Below, piece by piece: positions 12,142 to 23,123 of a stretch of 64,000 nucleotides of DNA. The notes beneath the pieces were generated by a model that saw nothing but the letters and a program-made list of their open reading frames with translations, had not been told where the DNA came from and did no database searches. The number at the start of each line of letters is the position of its first letter. Position 1 is the first letter of the stretch. The stretch comes from Pholiota molesta (Eukaryota; Basidiomycota; Agaricomycetes; Agaricales; Strophariaceae): positions 44,852-108,851 of the forward strand of contig JACGCK010000154.1 in assembly GCA_014925825.1 (NCBI GenBank), in the 5' to 3' direction. A program made the translations under genes and the position numbers.

Positions 12142-14037
12142 ATGGATCGAAACCCGCAACACCCGAAACCGCTCTCCTACAGAGAGCTCGCCAAGGGAGT
12201 CCTCTACAATACCGCTCAGCCCAACCGATCAGAGAGGAAAGAGTACGGAGGCCTCGATCCTAATGATTCTCTCGAGGAATATTTTAGTCACTACGAACCG
12301 CGTGGCTCGTTCGCCGATCTGTCAGCCGGACACCTGTATAACCCTACTTCATCGGCGCACGAAGTAGACCCACCCACTTGGCCTGCGCATGGGATGGAGA
12401 ATGTGGGATCGAATGCGTCGCCTTTCAGGTCATACCGACTCGAGCGTCCACCCTCTCCGGTTCTTGGGAAGCGGTACACCACAACTTATCAAGGACGGGG
12501 GCCGTCGCATCATACTGTTGCTTCGGGTGCTCTTTTTAATCCATACGTTCGTGGACGGCTCCCAGGGGAATTAGACACTGACAGCGCACGACTTCTTGCC
12601 GACTCTTCGTTTGAGCTTTCGCGGTCCAGGAGCCAGGTCAACCATGCGTATCAACCCCCACCCATGACGGGTATTCCTCTGCAAGAGAAACTGAAACTAT
12701 CGGCATCCGGTCACAGAAATGATAACAAAAACGATGACGATTCTTCGAACTACCCCGTTCCGCCGTTATCCTATCACTCACAAGGGAATCTAGGCGCTGG
12801 TGGCGCATCTCGTCTGTCTAGTTTTCGCTCAAATGCAAGCCGTCTACCAACCGCCTCTCAAGAGGGTCCCTGCATGTACATGCGTCCTTCCCAGTCTCGA
12901 AGCCGCACCGACGATTCTATATATTATCACCCAAGCAGAGAGGGTACCATCCATCGAGCAGGGTCTCTTTCTCATGCGCAAAACACCGAACACCCTCCAA
13001 CAGGCCACGCACGAAGCGCCAGCCTGAGCCAGGGCTCCATGAGCTCCCTCGGCACCGCAACCGTCAGTCGGCACACGCCCTGGATGCAGCAAGAGAACAT
13101 GCACCCAGCAGCCTTCGACAGCGTCCATCCCAGCCGCGCGCACAGCCCGACCGACGAAGCTATGCATCCCCATCCCAGCCGCGCGCATGCCGCGCGCGCG
13201 CCGTCCTCGCTGCATCGCTCGTACGGCGGCGACCCTATGGCCCGGGGCAGCGCCCACCCCAGCCGCGCGCCGTCGCACCACGGCAGCGCCTCGCTGCGTC
13301 CGGCGTTCGCTGATGCGCCCTTCCCGTCCAGCGCACACCCGAGTCGCGTGCCCACTGTCATCCGAGACTCCGTCGCCATCCAAGAGGGAAAATGGGGCGA
13401 CGTCCCTCCTCAACATATCCCGAGCCGCGCGCCAACGGCGGATAAGGGGTCAGTCAGGGCCGCGGGGAGTTCCCGGAACTTCCAGGCGAGCCGAACGCCG
13501 TCGGCGGCGACGCACGTGGCGCGCTTCCAAGAACAGCAGCAGATGGAGGGGTACCCGAACACCAGTCGCTCGCCGTCCGCTGCGAGTCGCGCGTCGCAGA
13601 TCCAGCGGCATATGGGTGGCAGCCGCATGGGCACGCACGCTCCGATAACCGAAGAGTGGGGCACAGCGCAGGCACACTTCGAGCACTTCGAGCAGCCCCG
13701 CGGCGCCTCCCCGGGCGGAGGGAGCGCACACGGCGTCCCCAGCCGCGCGCCGTCCGCCATGCACGCGGAAGGCCCTCGCGCACCGTTGGCGGCAGACGAT
13801 GCGGTCTCCTACCGCAGCCGCGTGCCGTCGGAGGCGCACGGTGCTGCGAGCCGCGCGGGGTCTGCGGCGGGGATGGCGCCGAGCGCGACGGTCGCCCGCC
13901 GCGGCCGCGCGTCGAAGCTCCGGAAGGGTAGTGTACGCGCTCCGCCTGTTACATCGCCTGAGCCGCCTGGGAGTGCCAGCGTGTATCGAATTTCGGTTGT
14001 AGATCCAACGGATGATGGGAGGAGCCCGATTTCGTGA
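12142..14037 (+). CDS. Hypothetical Ser/Arg/Ala/Pro-rich low-complexity protein
   Basis: Single uninterrupted 631-codon frame, unusual in this intron-rich window. I do not recognise a family. The N-terminal 150 residues contain two similar segments ending in Gly-x-Leu-(Tyr/Phe)-Asn. From about residue 290 the protein is a loose series of short repeats of the type HPSRAPS/SRAPSA, separated by 10-30 residues and very rich in Ser, Arg, Ala, Pro and His. It has no signal peptide, membrane span or zinc motif, and is predicted to be largely disordered. GC content rises sharply over 13100-13950, which produces long antisense and +1 shadow frames. The start is the first ATG of the open frame. A phosphorylated or nuclear scaffold role is possible but would be a guess. 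Confidence 0.7.
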   Translation: MDRNPQHPKPLSYRELAKGVLYNTAQPNRSERKEYGGLDPNDSLEEYFSHYEPRGSFADLSAGHLYNPTSSAHEVDPPTWPAHGMENVGSNASPFRSYRLERPPSPVLGKRYTTTYQGRGPSHHTVASGALFNPYVRGRLPGELDTDSARLLADSSFELSRSRSQVNHAYQPPPMTGIPLQEKLKLSASGHRNDNKNDDDSSNYPVPPLSYHSQGNLGAGGASRLSSFRSNASRLPTASQEGPCMYMRPSQSRSRTDDSIYYHPSREGTIHRAGSLSHAQNTEHPPTGHARSASLSQGSMSSLGTATVSRHTPWMQQENMHPAAFDSVHPSRAHSPTDEAMHPHPSRAHAARAPSSLHRSYGGDPMARGSAHPSRAPSHHGSASLRPAFADAPFPSSAHPSRVPTVIRDSVAIQEGKWGDVPPQHIPSRAPTADKGSVRAAGSSRNFQASRTPSAATHVARFQEQQQMEGYPNTSRSPSAASRASQIQRHMGGSRMGTHAPITEEWGTAQAHFEHFEQPRGASPGGGSAHGVPSRAPSAMHAEGPRAPLAADDAVSYRSRVPSEAHGAASRAGSAAGMAPSATVARRGRASKLRKGSVRAPPVTSPEPPGSASVYRISVVDPTDDGRSPIS

Positions 14038-14520
14038 GGGTGATGAGCCTTAGGTGAGGGTAATGTAAATTTCTGTGGTTATATTGCTTGACGTGGTTTG
14101 CTTTTGTTGTATATACTGCCATCCAGGTATTGAAAAAGGTTCTGTGTATATTAAGACTATCTACATATGTATATTTACGATGTATGATTAACCATAACTT
14201 CAGGGGACAAAGAAATGCAGTATGTGATTATTGTTAAGCGCGGTAAAGGATTCATATAAATGCATTTGTATTTCTATAGACATCCTTATGTACTACTGAG
14301 TGGCTCATAAGCTCCAAAAGTTATGTAACTGAAGCTTTAAGGGTAATCGATAACGGCGTGAATTACTGTTCCTAAAATAAAGGAACGTCAGTGAAAGTCG
14401 TGCATTTTGTTGGGTGGGTCCCACAGTGGACGCGAAGGCATCTGAAACGCATCCACAATGGAGAGTAGAATGGGGTTGGTTGTAGCTGATTCAAACATGA
14501 TGCAAATGGTCGCCCACAAT
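14038..14520. other. Intergenic region, no gene seen
   Basis: AT-rich spacer between the low-complexity ORF and the F-box-like gene. It contains 3' flank of the former and promoter of the latter. No ORF with protein-like composition was found. Confidence 0.45.
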
Positions 14521-14530
14521 TATATATAAG
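14521..14530 (+). promoter_or_regulatory. TATA box of the F-box-like gene
   Basis: TATATATAAG lies 41 bases upstream of the ATG at 14571. A good TATA match at this distance implies a very short 5' leader. Confidence 0.5.
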
Positions 14531-14570
14531 CAGTGGCACCCATTCATCGCTTGTCGAATATCAATTCCCA

Positions 14571-15951
14571 ATGTCTTCTTCCACTTCTATCTATAAACTA
14601 TCCCAAGATCTTATCGACGAAATCATCGATGTTCTCGTTGCAAACGACGAACTCGAATCCGAGGGGCGTTGGTGCAAACAATGGAAAGGCCTTAATGCAT
14701 ATTCTCTTATTAGCCATGCTTTTCTTCCTCGTTGCAACTCTTACATGTTCAAAAGAATCGATTTCAATACCCGCTCTTGGCACATGGACCAGAGGTCTAG
14801 ATGCAAGGCCTTGCACGAAATCTTGAAGAATAGGCCCATGCTCGCGGATTATGTCCAAGAAGTGAATATATCGCTCTCGTTCCAACACGGTACAGCATTG
14901 GTTATCGAGGACCACGCATTCTTAGGAGTGATGAGGATGCTGGAGAAGTCGCGCTCGCCGCTGCAGAATTTCAGGCTGTTCGGAGATTTTCAATATCCTT
15001 CGCGCTCATTCCACGAAGCACCACAATTTATACAGCGGGTGGTTGAACCAGTAGTTTCTCCGTTCATCACTTTCCTCTATCTCAAAGACCTTTGCGATAT
15101 TCCCGTTGAGATGGTGGAGAGCTGTAACCACCTTACTCACCTCGTATTATCCAACGTCAAATTCACATTTCGAGCTGCGCGCCTTTCAGGATTGTCGGTC
15201 CCTCGGCTCAATAATTTGGACTATCGGAACTCCGCAGATGGAATAGGGAATTTTCTCGCCAACGGATGCGAGTCGGTTCACATTGATCTCTCAGATCTGA
15301 GGACTTTTATTGTCGGCATCGATAATCTAGCAGACATAAAATGCGCCCAAGACGTGTTGAACAGGAGCCGATCTTTGGAGGACCTCTTTCTCGTTCATTC
15401 ATCGGAACACGGTGAGTATCATCTCCATTGCGACTTTCCTGGGACTCATCAGCAATTTATTCAAAGGACCTCCCGCCCTTTTCGAGCATCTCAATCTTGG
15501 AGCGTGCTCAAATCTCCTATTTTTATCATTGGATGCCATTTTTTTGGATTCCACTTCTGGAGAAGACCCTCTAGCGCAATCTACCAAACTCATCAGCACT
15601 ATTCTTGAAGAAAATCAACTCGTCCGAATTAACCTTTCTATTCTAGTGGGATTCACAAAGAGAGGGAAGCCGGATCGGTGTTTTCGTGCAGATTGGGAGG
15701 CTTTCACCATGGGCGTTGAAAGGGTCGCTCGCGGGAAGTCGCTACTTTTCTTCCTCCACCTCCGCTATGAGGACCTCAAAAAAATAGGTCACGGAAGAAG
15801 AGACGCACCGCGCCGATTTGAATATGTCGAAAAGGCATGCTACTCAGTGCTGAAAGAATTGTTCCGAAGCAGAATGCCTGCCATTGCAACCAAGGACAAC
15901 ATCAAGGTGATTCTGCATCAAACAGTTACCCGACCGTTGGGGTACATGTAG
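14571..15951 (+). CDS. F-box-like domain protein
   Basis: Two exons, 14571-15411 and 15467-15951, separated by a 55-bp intron (gtgagt..aaag). Splicing completes a Gly codon and joins SSEHG to PPALFEHLNLG in frame, giving about 442 aa. The N-terminus has the degenerate F-box pattern of Agaricomycetes, YKLSQDLIDEIIDVLV, followed by an AYSLISHAFLPRCNSYMFKRID segment typical of the family. The remainder is an irregular leucine-rich, beta/alpha repeat-like region without catalytic motifs. Proteins of this expanded family are assumed to be SCF ubiquitin-ligase adaptors or pseudo-adaptors; targets are unknown. Confidence 0.8.
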
Positions 15952-16545
15952 AATGCAGTAACGTTTATGTAGATCTTGTGTAATAGATCCGTAAATACTT
16001 GGTAAATACGTCTAGATCTTAGGCAACCTCAAATTTATCTCTGTTCGAGACCGTTTTGCCTTCATAAGGAGCCTCTCAAAAAATTCTGTAAAGGTCTGGA
16101 ATTCTAGGGTTCAAATGGAAAGACTCACTTGAGGGTCGGGAGCAAGTTCGAGGGAGTCAAGCTAGTCAAGCTTAGCAGGACTCGCCAGTCCAACATCGTT
16201 ACATCGCCACGTGAAGTCACATCACGTTGAGTCGAAACTTTGTGACCGGCTTATGGCCCTTGCCGCCGCCGGTTCCAGCAGTCAAAATTCAACGTTCAAC
16301 GTTCAGCGTACATAACAGTCAACCATTGTCAACATCAACGTTGTTCCACTCTGTTCAACTTGACCAAAACTGCACGACGCATGCATATGGATGAACTTGT
16401 AGTTTTCCGAGTGCCACTCCTCCGAAATACACTACAAATATCGCAAAATATCGCCGACTATTACCAACATTGAGTTATCGTACAAGTGGGTGCTGCTCGA
16501 CTGAACGTGGACAAGAATGGATACGTGGTGAGTATCTTCAAAGTT
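15952..16545. other. Convergent intergenic region
   Basis: Lies between the 3' ends of the F-box-like gene (+) and the HET gene (-). It contains a small cluster of near-repeats of CAACGTT (about 16285-16345) but no supported gene. Terminators of both genes must lie here; no hairpin stands out. Confidence 0.4.
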
Positions 16546-18654
16546 CTACAAGTACATAGTGACTAATTTCATCCCGTGTTTTGCTAGCTCGCATCGCCCG
16601 ATTGGATACCCATAAGGATATTCAACCCCATCCAGAGTGCAGCTCTTCAAGAGGTCAAAGACAATAGGCTCCTGTCTATAATGTCGCTTGATCCGAGTCG
16701 ATAGTGATTCCCACTGAATATGCCCGCGCGATGCAAAACTTACTGCAAGGCAGGTTTTTGGAACTACAATGTTGGTTGTGTCCCCCCCAACGTTCAGCAC
16801 TCCAAACGTCACATTCGATTTGACAGTGCTGGGGTCGAAAATCCAACTGCAACCGTCGTGCGTAGCTGAGATTCCAAGGCCTTTGTCCAATACGCAAAAG
16901 GCTTTGACATAGTCTCTGGTCCACCGCTTAGGCAAGTCAACCCTGCCATAGAAGTCGCCGATGGGATTATTCTCGAAATTAGGATGGTCTGCCGGCATTC
17001 CGGGCACCAGGAGGATCGGTATGCGCAGTCCCAAATGTGTGAGAATTAATGGTTCTATAGGCCGTTGTTCACCAAGGTCAAGAACTTTCGTGGAGCGAGC
17101 GAGATATGCCGATGGCGTCGATGGAATTACAGAGTTTCCAATCTGGGCGCAATTGAAGAGATCGAAGACGTTGTGCGAAGAACTCAATATTTTTGTCATT
17201 AGCCGGGAGAACGCCCGCTTGGCCCCCTCGCCATAGGCAATCGACATGCTAACGTCGCAAATTCCCATGAGTGAATAGGCGCCGTCTTCCTCGCGCATCA
17301 CCTCGCGTTTGGCAGCGAGCTGCATTTTGCGGGAAATAGGCATGCTGGCGGGGTGTTCTAGTTCGAAGCCTTCAATCGTCGTTGCATTGAAGATTTGCTC
17401 CTGAATGTGAGTGTCGTTCTTGTCCGAGTCGGAAGCCTTCGAATTGATGAGCTTCTTCCAGTCCATCGTGTAAAATTTTGTGTTGCGCGGTGCCAGGAGC
17501 TCTTGAAACGTCCATCCGCGAGTGAACCAAGGATCCTTTTGCATATCTGCGAGCTGACGAGTGCCCGCGAGGTAGGTGAAGCAAATCGTCGCGTTCTGAT
17601 ACCACTTGTACATGGAGCGAATGGACTCGTCGAGTTCGGAGCTGCTTTCCTTATTGATACAGACGGTATCCATCCATCCGAAGGCGAGCCCGTGGTCTCT
17701 CCAAGCAGTTTTGCAAAAATTCACCAGCTTTTGGTATCCTGGCTGCCGAGCATCGAGTTGTCCCATGTTCCAAGCATCGTAGGTCACTTCCCTATCGGAT
17801 CCACGGAGCCAAGTGTGGGACAGAATGGCGTATCTTGTGTATTGCGCTACCCAGTTGTCTATCAGAACCTTTTCCCAGTCTATCGAGCCCCAATGTCGCC
17901 CTCTCGCCGTGAAGCGTTCCACTATTTCCTCGAACTTTTTTTCGGGGTAATCGGCCTGTATCTTCTCTGCAATTTGGTTACAGACGCCGTTCCTGTCTAA
18001 TAGCGTGATTTTGAGTTGGGCATTCTGATTTTTCGGGGTCCAGTGCAAGATCCGAATAGGCATCGTGCTGAAGACACGCTCGCGAAGTGCCACTTGCAGT
18101 TTTTGCATAAAGTTCTGATATTTTCGTTGTTGGAGGCCGAGATCTTGGCCGCCAGGAATAATGGCTACGTAATTAAGTATAAGTTGTTAGGCCTGAAAAC
18201 ATCGAGCGATACGTTATAAATAGGCATACCTTTTACTGGCGAGGGCCCAGGATCGGAGATTGCACTGTTTGTTTCCGTTGACGTTTGACTTCGCGCTGCC
18301 GTCGCAAAGTCAATAATGTCGACTCGTGATATTCCTATAGAGGACCTCCACCTTTCAAGTTCACCTCAATTCCCTCAGAGTTATCCGATCGCGAGCGTAT
18401 GATCATGGACGATATAAATTCCTGTAGCGCGGTAAGGAACTTCCCCGCTTCAGGTCCCAGAGAAGTTTGGCTCATATCTGGAATATAAAGCGGTTAGTTT
18501 TTGCTGGTTTTACATGCATTTATTGATTACCCATCGTGTTTTTTTCATTAGCTGCATGGATTAGAGGGTTAATAAAATTCTGAAGTGCCGCTAGCAATAT
18601 TTGCGATGGGGAGTTGTCCACAGGCGTAGAACTCTGGTTTTCGTGATCTAACAT
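16546..18654 (-). CDS. HET-domain (heterokaryon incompatibility-type) protein
   Basis: The large 3' exon (16546 to about 18170) encodes a HET domain: YAILSHTW, then FGWMDTVCINKESSSELDES, then PWFTRGWTFQELLAP. A C-terminal part with EDGAYSLMGICDV and YGEGAKRAFSRL is characteristic of Agaricomycete HET proteins. Upstream I can splice short exons in frame. The most 5' clear one starts at ATG 18654 (MLDHENQSS...) and joins, through a gtaatc..ttccag intron, to MSQTSLGPEAGKFL near 18475, then to DPGPSPVK and IIPGGQDLGLQQRKYQNFM. The N-terminal part is helical and of unknown function. HET domains trigger cell death in vegetative incompatibility in ascomycetes; the role in basidiomycetes is inferred. 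More 5' exons above 18654 are possible. Confidence 0.82.
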
Positions 18655-19621
18655 GATGATCTATGAGCATTCTGACTCTCGCCAGTCTCGTAGATGATGG
18701 TCAGCAGTTTGTTGGCTCACCCTCCTTGGTAGCAATTCGAACAGGATTATCACAAGGCGATGCCTGATGGATTGCAGCACTATCATCCAACGTCAATGAC
18801 GTCTGTTTGTTATCTTCAAAATAGGACAATAATTACCATCCATTACTCATGCAAGCACTCAAGGAGACGTACCGACGTATTTGGACATTTGATTGTGTCG
18901 ATGAGTTCAGCGATGCTGTCGATATGAGTGGTTAGAAGCAAGACTGCTCGATAATAGCGTGATAGATGGATGATCCGCCATATCCGGATTACATCGCATG
19001 AGTTTTGCTTAATTTAAGCACATCCAAACATATGATCCTAAAAGTGCAGATGTCTGTTGGATGTCTGTGTAATTTGGGCGTGTATTATAGGAACGCGGAA
19101 TAAGGAATTCCCTCATCTCGTTCTTCATCAGGGCTTTTCAGTGTTTGATACAAGCTCACTCTTGAGAATTACTATAGAATGAGTGGTTGCGGCTCTGAAC
19201 GTTCAACAACGAACTAATAAGTACATATTATCTGTGAACTAAGTAATAGCCTGCGCGCGGATGAACATATCGCTCAAATTATCTATTCTTCATGAAATTG
19301 TTTTGAGGATATGCGAGAGAAAAGATCATCGACGGATTGATATTCGGCAACAAACATTTGTGTTCGAATCTTCCGATATCTGCACAAGCTTGGCAGTTTA
19401 AATTGTTGACTTCTGCCTCGGTTCCGAATGCAACGCGTGCAGTCACATCATGATATATTGCGTCACGGTATGTGCCCCAGTCACGGTTCTGCTCTTAGGG
19501 TTTATCGTACGACGACCACAACGATCTGTGCTTACATCGACCAAAGACCCTGAAAAATCGAAGAAATCACCATTTTTTTTCTTTGTCTCCGTCTTTCCTC
19601 CTGCCATTTTTTCTTGCGACG
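18655..19621. other. AT-rich region, possible 5' exons of the HET gene
   Basis: On the minus strand, short open segments near 18740-18830 carry splice-like borders and could be extra 5' exons of the HET gene, but frame continuity is not decisive. The remainder (18900-19600) shows nothing I can support beyond promoter sequence for the F-box-like gene at 19622. Confidence 0.3.
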
Positions 19622-21062
19622 ATGCCAGGTCCAAGCTCCGAGCCTCCGACGCCTACCAGCCCAATAACCAGGCTTCCTTATGACGCTCTACGGGAGATTT
19701 TCATCCATTGCCTTCATCGATACCCTTACAGAGAAATGCACAAAGATTGCCCCATTATTTCTTTGTCATGTTTGCTCATCCTGGCGAATGGTCGCACTGT
19801 CATCCGCTGTTCTATGGTCCCGATTATTCTGTCGCCTGACCATTCGTTATAAAGATTCCAAACTAAAAAGGAGCGAAATCGAATTTATTCGATGGTGGAA
19901 AAAGAATCATGGCTTGATACCTCCGTTCCTCATTCTCAGCAGGAAGAACAAGGATCCACGCGTTATAACTGAAAGGCTATCAGGAGATGGCGCGGATGAA
20001 ATGCCCTTCCTTCTCGAATATATAACATCGGCACAATATCTAGAACTGGATCCTGCCTTTTGGGCTACAATTCGAAAGGAGCTCAAAGCTGGATATCAAG
20101 TCAAATTTCCCAATTTACGCGCTCTGGAAAAATCTGAATTGATAAAAAATGATCCCTTTCATTCTGTCCAGGCCCTGGTCGCACCTCATGCCTTCCCGGA
20201 ACTGCGTTATTTGTCTATGGTTGAGAATTTTTTGGATGTCGACTACAAGACACCGTTTCCAATGCATTGGTCTGCTTTGACGCATATCTCGTTTTGCGAG
20301 TGTTCCATCACTCTCGATTTCTGGTACACATTCATCCGCGCTGTTCCAAATCTGCAATGGGCATCCATCGATATAAGCGAACTGTATGATTACGAACATT
20401 ATCCTTCCGCCAATATTCTCCCATGCAACCTTCCCCATCTCTCGACACTCGACTTCAGTTTCAACGACACCCCGCCATACGTGGCAAGAACTCCTTTCCG
20501 CCTGCTCCTTGGCAACTTTCATACGCCTTCCCTGCGCACCTTATCTTTAAATTGGACAATATCAGACAAACAGCTTGAGGACGATTCGGCCACAGTTGAT
20601 GAACTACGTGCCGTGCTCGAGGCCCTGTCGACTGTCGAGACGTTGGCCCTCGGAGGCGATTTCCTTTCTTTCGAAAAACGCGGGTGTGCTACGATGACGC
20701 TAGGCGGGCCAGCACAGCCAGTATGGACGCATGCGAAACAGTTGAAGGAAATACAGCTGGAGCTGCCCCTTACCCATGACAAAAGCACAGCGGAAGCAGA
20801 AGAAGCGCTGGGTACTTTCGTCCGGAATATTTTTTTCTGCGATAGTAGCTGGTTGGCTCTGCAAAACCCCACATGTCCCATTCGGACAGTGTCGATAATG
20901 GACGACGATCAGCCGATAGATTTGGATACAGAGGCTTTGACGATGTCGTGCATCCAGAAACGGGCCGAAACGGTACCCAATGTTGTCTTTCAGATCGTTT
21001 CGGATACGGCTCGTCATGCTGTGGCAGATGTATTGAACAAGTGGGGTCACTGGGGTTTTTGA
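19622..21062 (+). CDS. F-box-like / LRR-like protein with one frame break
   Basis: ATG 19622 opens a short Pro-rich leader followed by the F-box-like motif RLPYDALREIFIHCLHRYPYRE. The continuation of the same motif, APLFLCHVCSSWRMVALSS, is in a different frame from about 19750 onwards. The frame then stays open to the stop at 21060-21062 through an LRR-like region. One base must be dropped between about 19745 and 19755; no GT..AG intron fits. Together the halves give about 480 aa, the normal size for this family. It is either a recent pseudogene or a sequence error; other single-base breaks in this window favour an error. Confidence 0.72.
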
Positions 21063-21850
21063 AAGTCTATTCCTGTACGTACAGCTTTGTATAAGTTTGT
21101 ATATCACCCTGCTATGGATATTTAACAGAATAATTTGGCAGATGTGAAAAAAAAAGCAAGGTGTTTTGCCTGGATCGTGGTAAATATTGATTTTCTTGCT
21201 TTTGTTTTGAATACGTGGGCCACGTACAGCGCAACGTTATGTATATAACAACCAAATAAGATCAAGGCTGTCTGCAAGATAAGATACTGGAAGCGGCTCT
21301 CGCGATGTGGCAGCACGGCAGAATGGGAGTGGCAAGAGCAAAGCAAAAGAGGAATGGTCATTGGCCCGACCGTTTAGACACGCACGGACGGTAACAATGA
21401 CTCTCGGCCAAGTCCAACGTCTCGCAGTGCCACACACCGCTTCTACGATTTTCAACCTCCTGCACTGTTAATCCAGATGGATCCCTTAAAAAGATGATGC
21501 AACACAGATTCTTTGCCAGCTTCTAAGAGTCGTATCTCAAGTTGATCTCAACTTAGCCGACCCACACACTGGCACCTTACACGCTGCCGGCTTGCCACGC
21601 AAAGGAGCATATCTAAATTTCCGATTCCGGTGTGTATGGCCCGTAATGTACCAGAGATAGCGGGGCTATTTAGTATTTACTTAGGTCAACGAATTCAAGC
21701 CGCTCAGTACGAATGAGCCCGGCAACGCTGCAGAGTCAAATTCGTTGCCATCACCATTTTTTGACCATTTTCTTTGGTAATCCCTTTTCCGAACCTAGTA
21801 TAAATGCCGCCGAGCATCGCATACATGCATATCGTTCATCATACCCAGTT
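21063..21850. other. Intergenic region, no gene seen
   Basis: Spacer between the F-box-like gene and the SDR gene. Short minus-strand frames at 21122-21455 have no protein-like features. The last 200 bases are the presumed SDR promoter. Confidence 0.4.
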
Positions 21851-22957
21851 ATGTCGCAGTCTACAGCTCACATCTATCTTATAGCAGGAGCGACGAAGGG
21901 TATAGGTACGTCAATCGAACTTCCATGAGGGCTCGCTAATTAAAAGCATTACTCGTGACGCAGGATTAGCCCTCGTCGACACTGTCGCGTCCAAAGACCC
22001 CTCCGCCATTATCTATGCCGGCGCACGCGATCCATCCGCCGCCAGTGCTTCCCAACTTGGCGCGCTCGCTGCCAAATATCCAGGGCGCATTGAGATCGTG
22101 AAATATCTCGCAGGCGACAAAGAAAGTAACGAAGCACTTGCAAAGCAAATCGGGGCAAAATACGGTCGGATCGACACTGTTATCGCGAACGCGGGTGCGC
22201 GTCCTTCCCATATACATATAGCTGTGACCTGCGATGATATGACTTACGCTGGACGATACCTTCATGTTCCTAGGCATCGCGAATTACATGGGAAAGCTGC
22301 ACGAGACACCCATAGATAAATTCACAGACCACTTTTCTGTACGTCCGTTTCTTCGCCGTAACTCCTCCACACGCTCATCCGCCCCCTAGGTCAACGTCCT
22401 CGGCCCTATCGTTCTCTTCCAAGCCGTGCGCGCACTGCTCCAAGCCAGCACGCTCCCGCGTTTTGTCCCCATCAGTTCTTCATACGGGAGCCTGGGCGAC
22501 CTGGCACCGGGCATCCTGGACCTGGGGCCGTACGGCACGACCAAGGCCGCGCTGAACTGGGCGACGCGGAAGATCCATTTCGAGAACGAGTGGCTAGGTC
22601 CGTGGCTCGTTTCGCGTATTTCGCCCACAATAAGTACTTGACTCTGACGCCACTGGCCCGGATGCAGTCGCGTTCCCGCAGTGCCCTGGGCCCGTTGACA
22701 CCGACCTATGTGCGTGCCCTTTTCGTATTATATATTCCGCGCATGCTAATTCACGTCCATTGATGGGTTGGCAATGGAAAATAGCACACGGAGTGGTATC
22801 TTTCGACGAGAGCGGCCAGCTTGCGCAGATGTTCGATCAGATCAAGCGTTCACCGGAAGCGGCGGCTGGCCTTTTGGTGGAGATCATCACGACAGCGACG
22901 CGCGAGAAGGACGGGGGCGAGTTCCACAGTATTGAAGGCGGGAGACATCCGTGGTGA
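21851..22957 (+). CDS. Short-chain dehydrogenase/reductase (SDR)
   Basis: NAD(P)-dependent oxidoreductase of the classical SDR fold. Exon 1 (from ATG 21851) encodes YLIAGATKGIG, the Gly-rich dinucleotide loop, split by an intron (gtacgt..gacgcag) before GLALVDTVA. Further landmarks are DTVIANAG (the NNAG-type motif, near 22173-22196), VNVLGPIVLFQAV after an intron ending near 22390, the catalytic serine in PISSSYGSLGDL, and YGTTKAAL (YxxxK) near 22530. The C-terminal exon ends at GGRHPW. The length of about 250 aa is normal. It resembles fungal norsolorinic-acid-ketoreductase-like SDRs; the substrate is unknown. The last introns (22600-22800) are only approximately placed. Confidence 0.85.
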
Positions 22958-23123
22958 TTTGTTGGCTCATTTTCGCTCTACAGGCGGCGAGGGTGTTGTA
23001 GGGCATGGTGATGATAGGATGGATTAGACACGGAGGATAGTTCTAAGAAAAAGGTCGTATAAGTATTGATGTTTGGCTGGCGAAAAGAGAAGAGAGAAAA
23101 AAGACAAGAAAGGCTAAGAGGAA

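Noticed and set aside
13187..13931. Antisense and shifted frames of 100-190 codons over the low-complexity ORF
   Set aside because: High GC removes stop codons in all frames; the sense frame is longer and has an organised start and stop.
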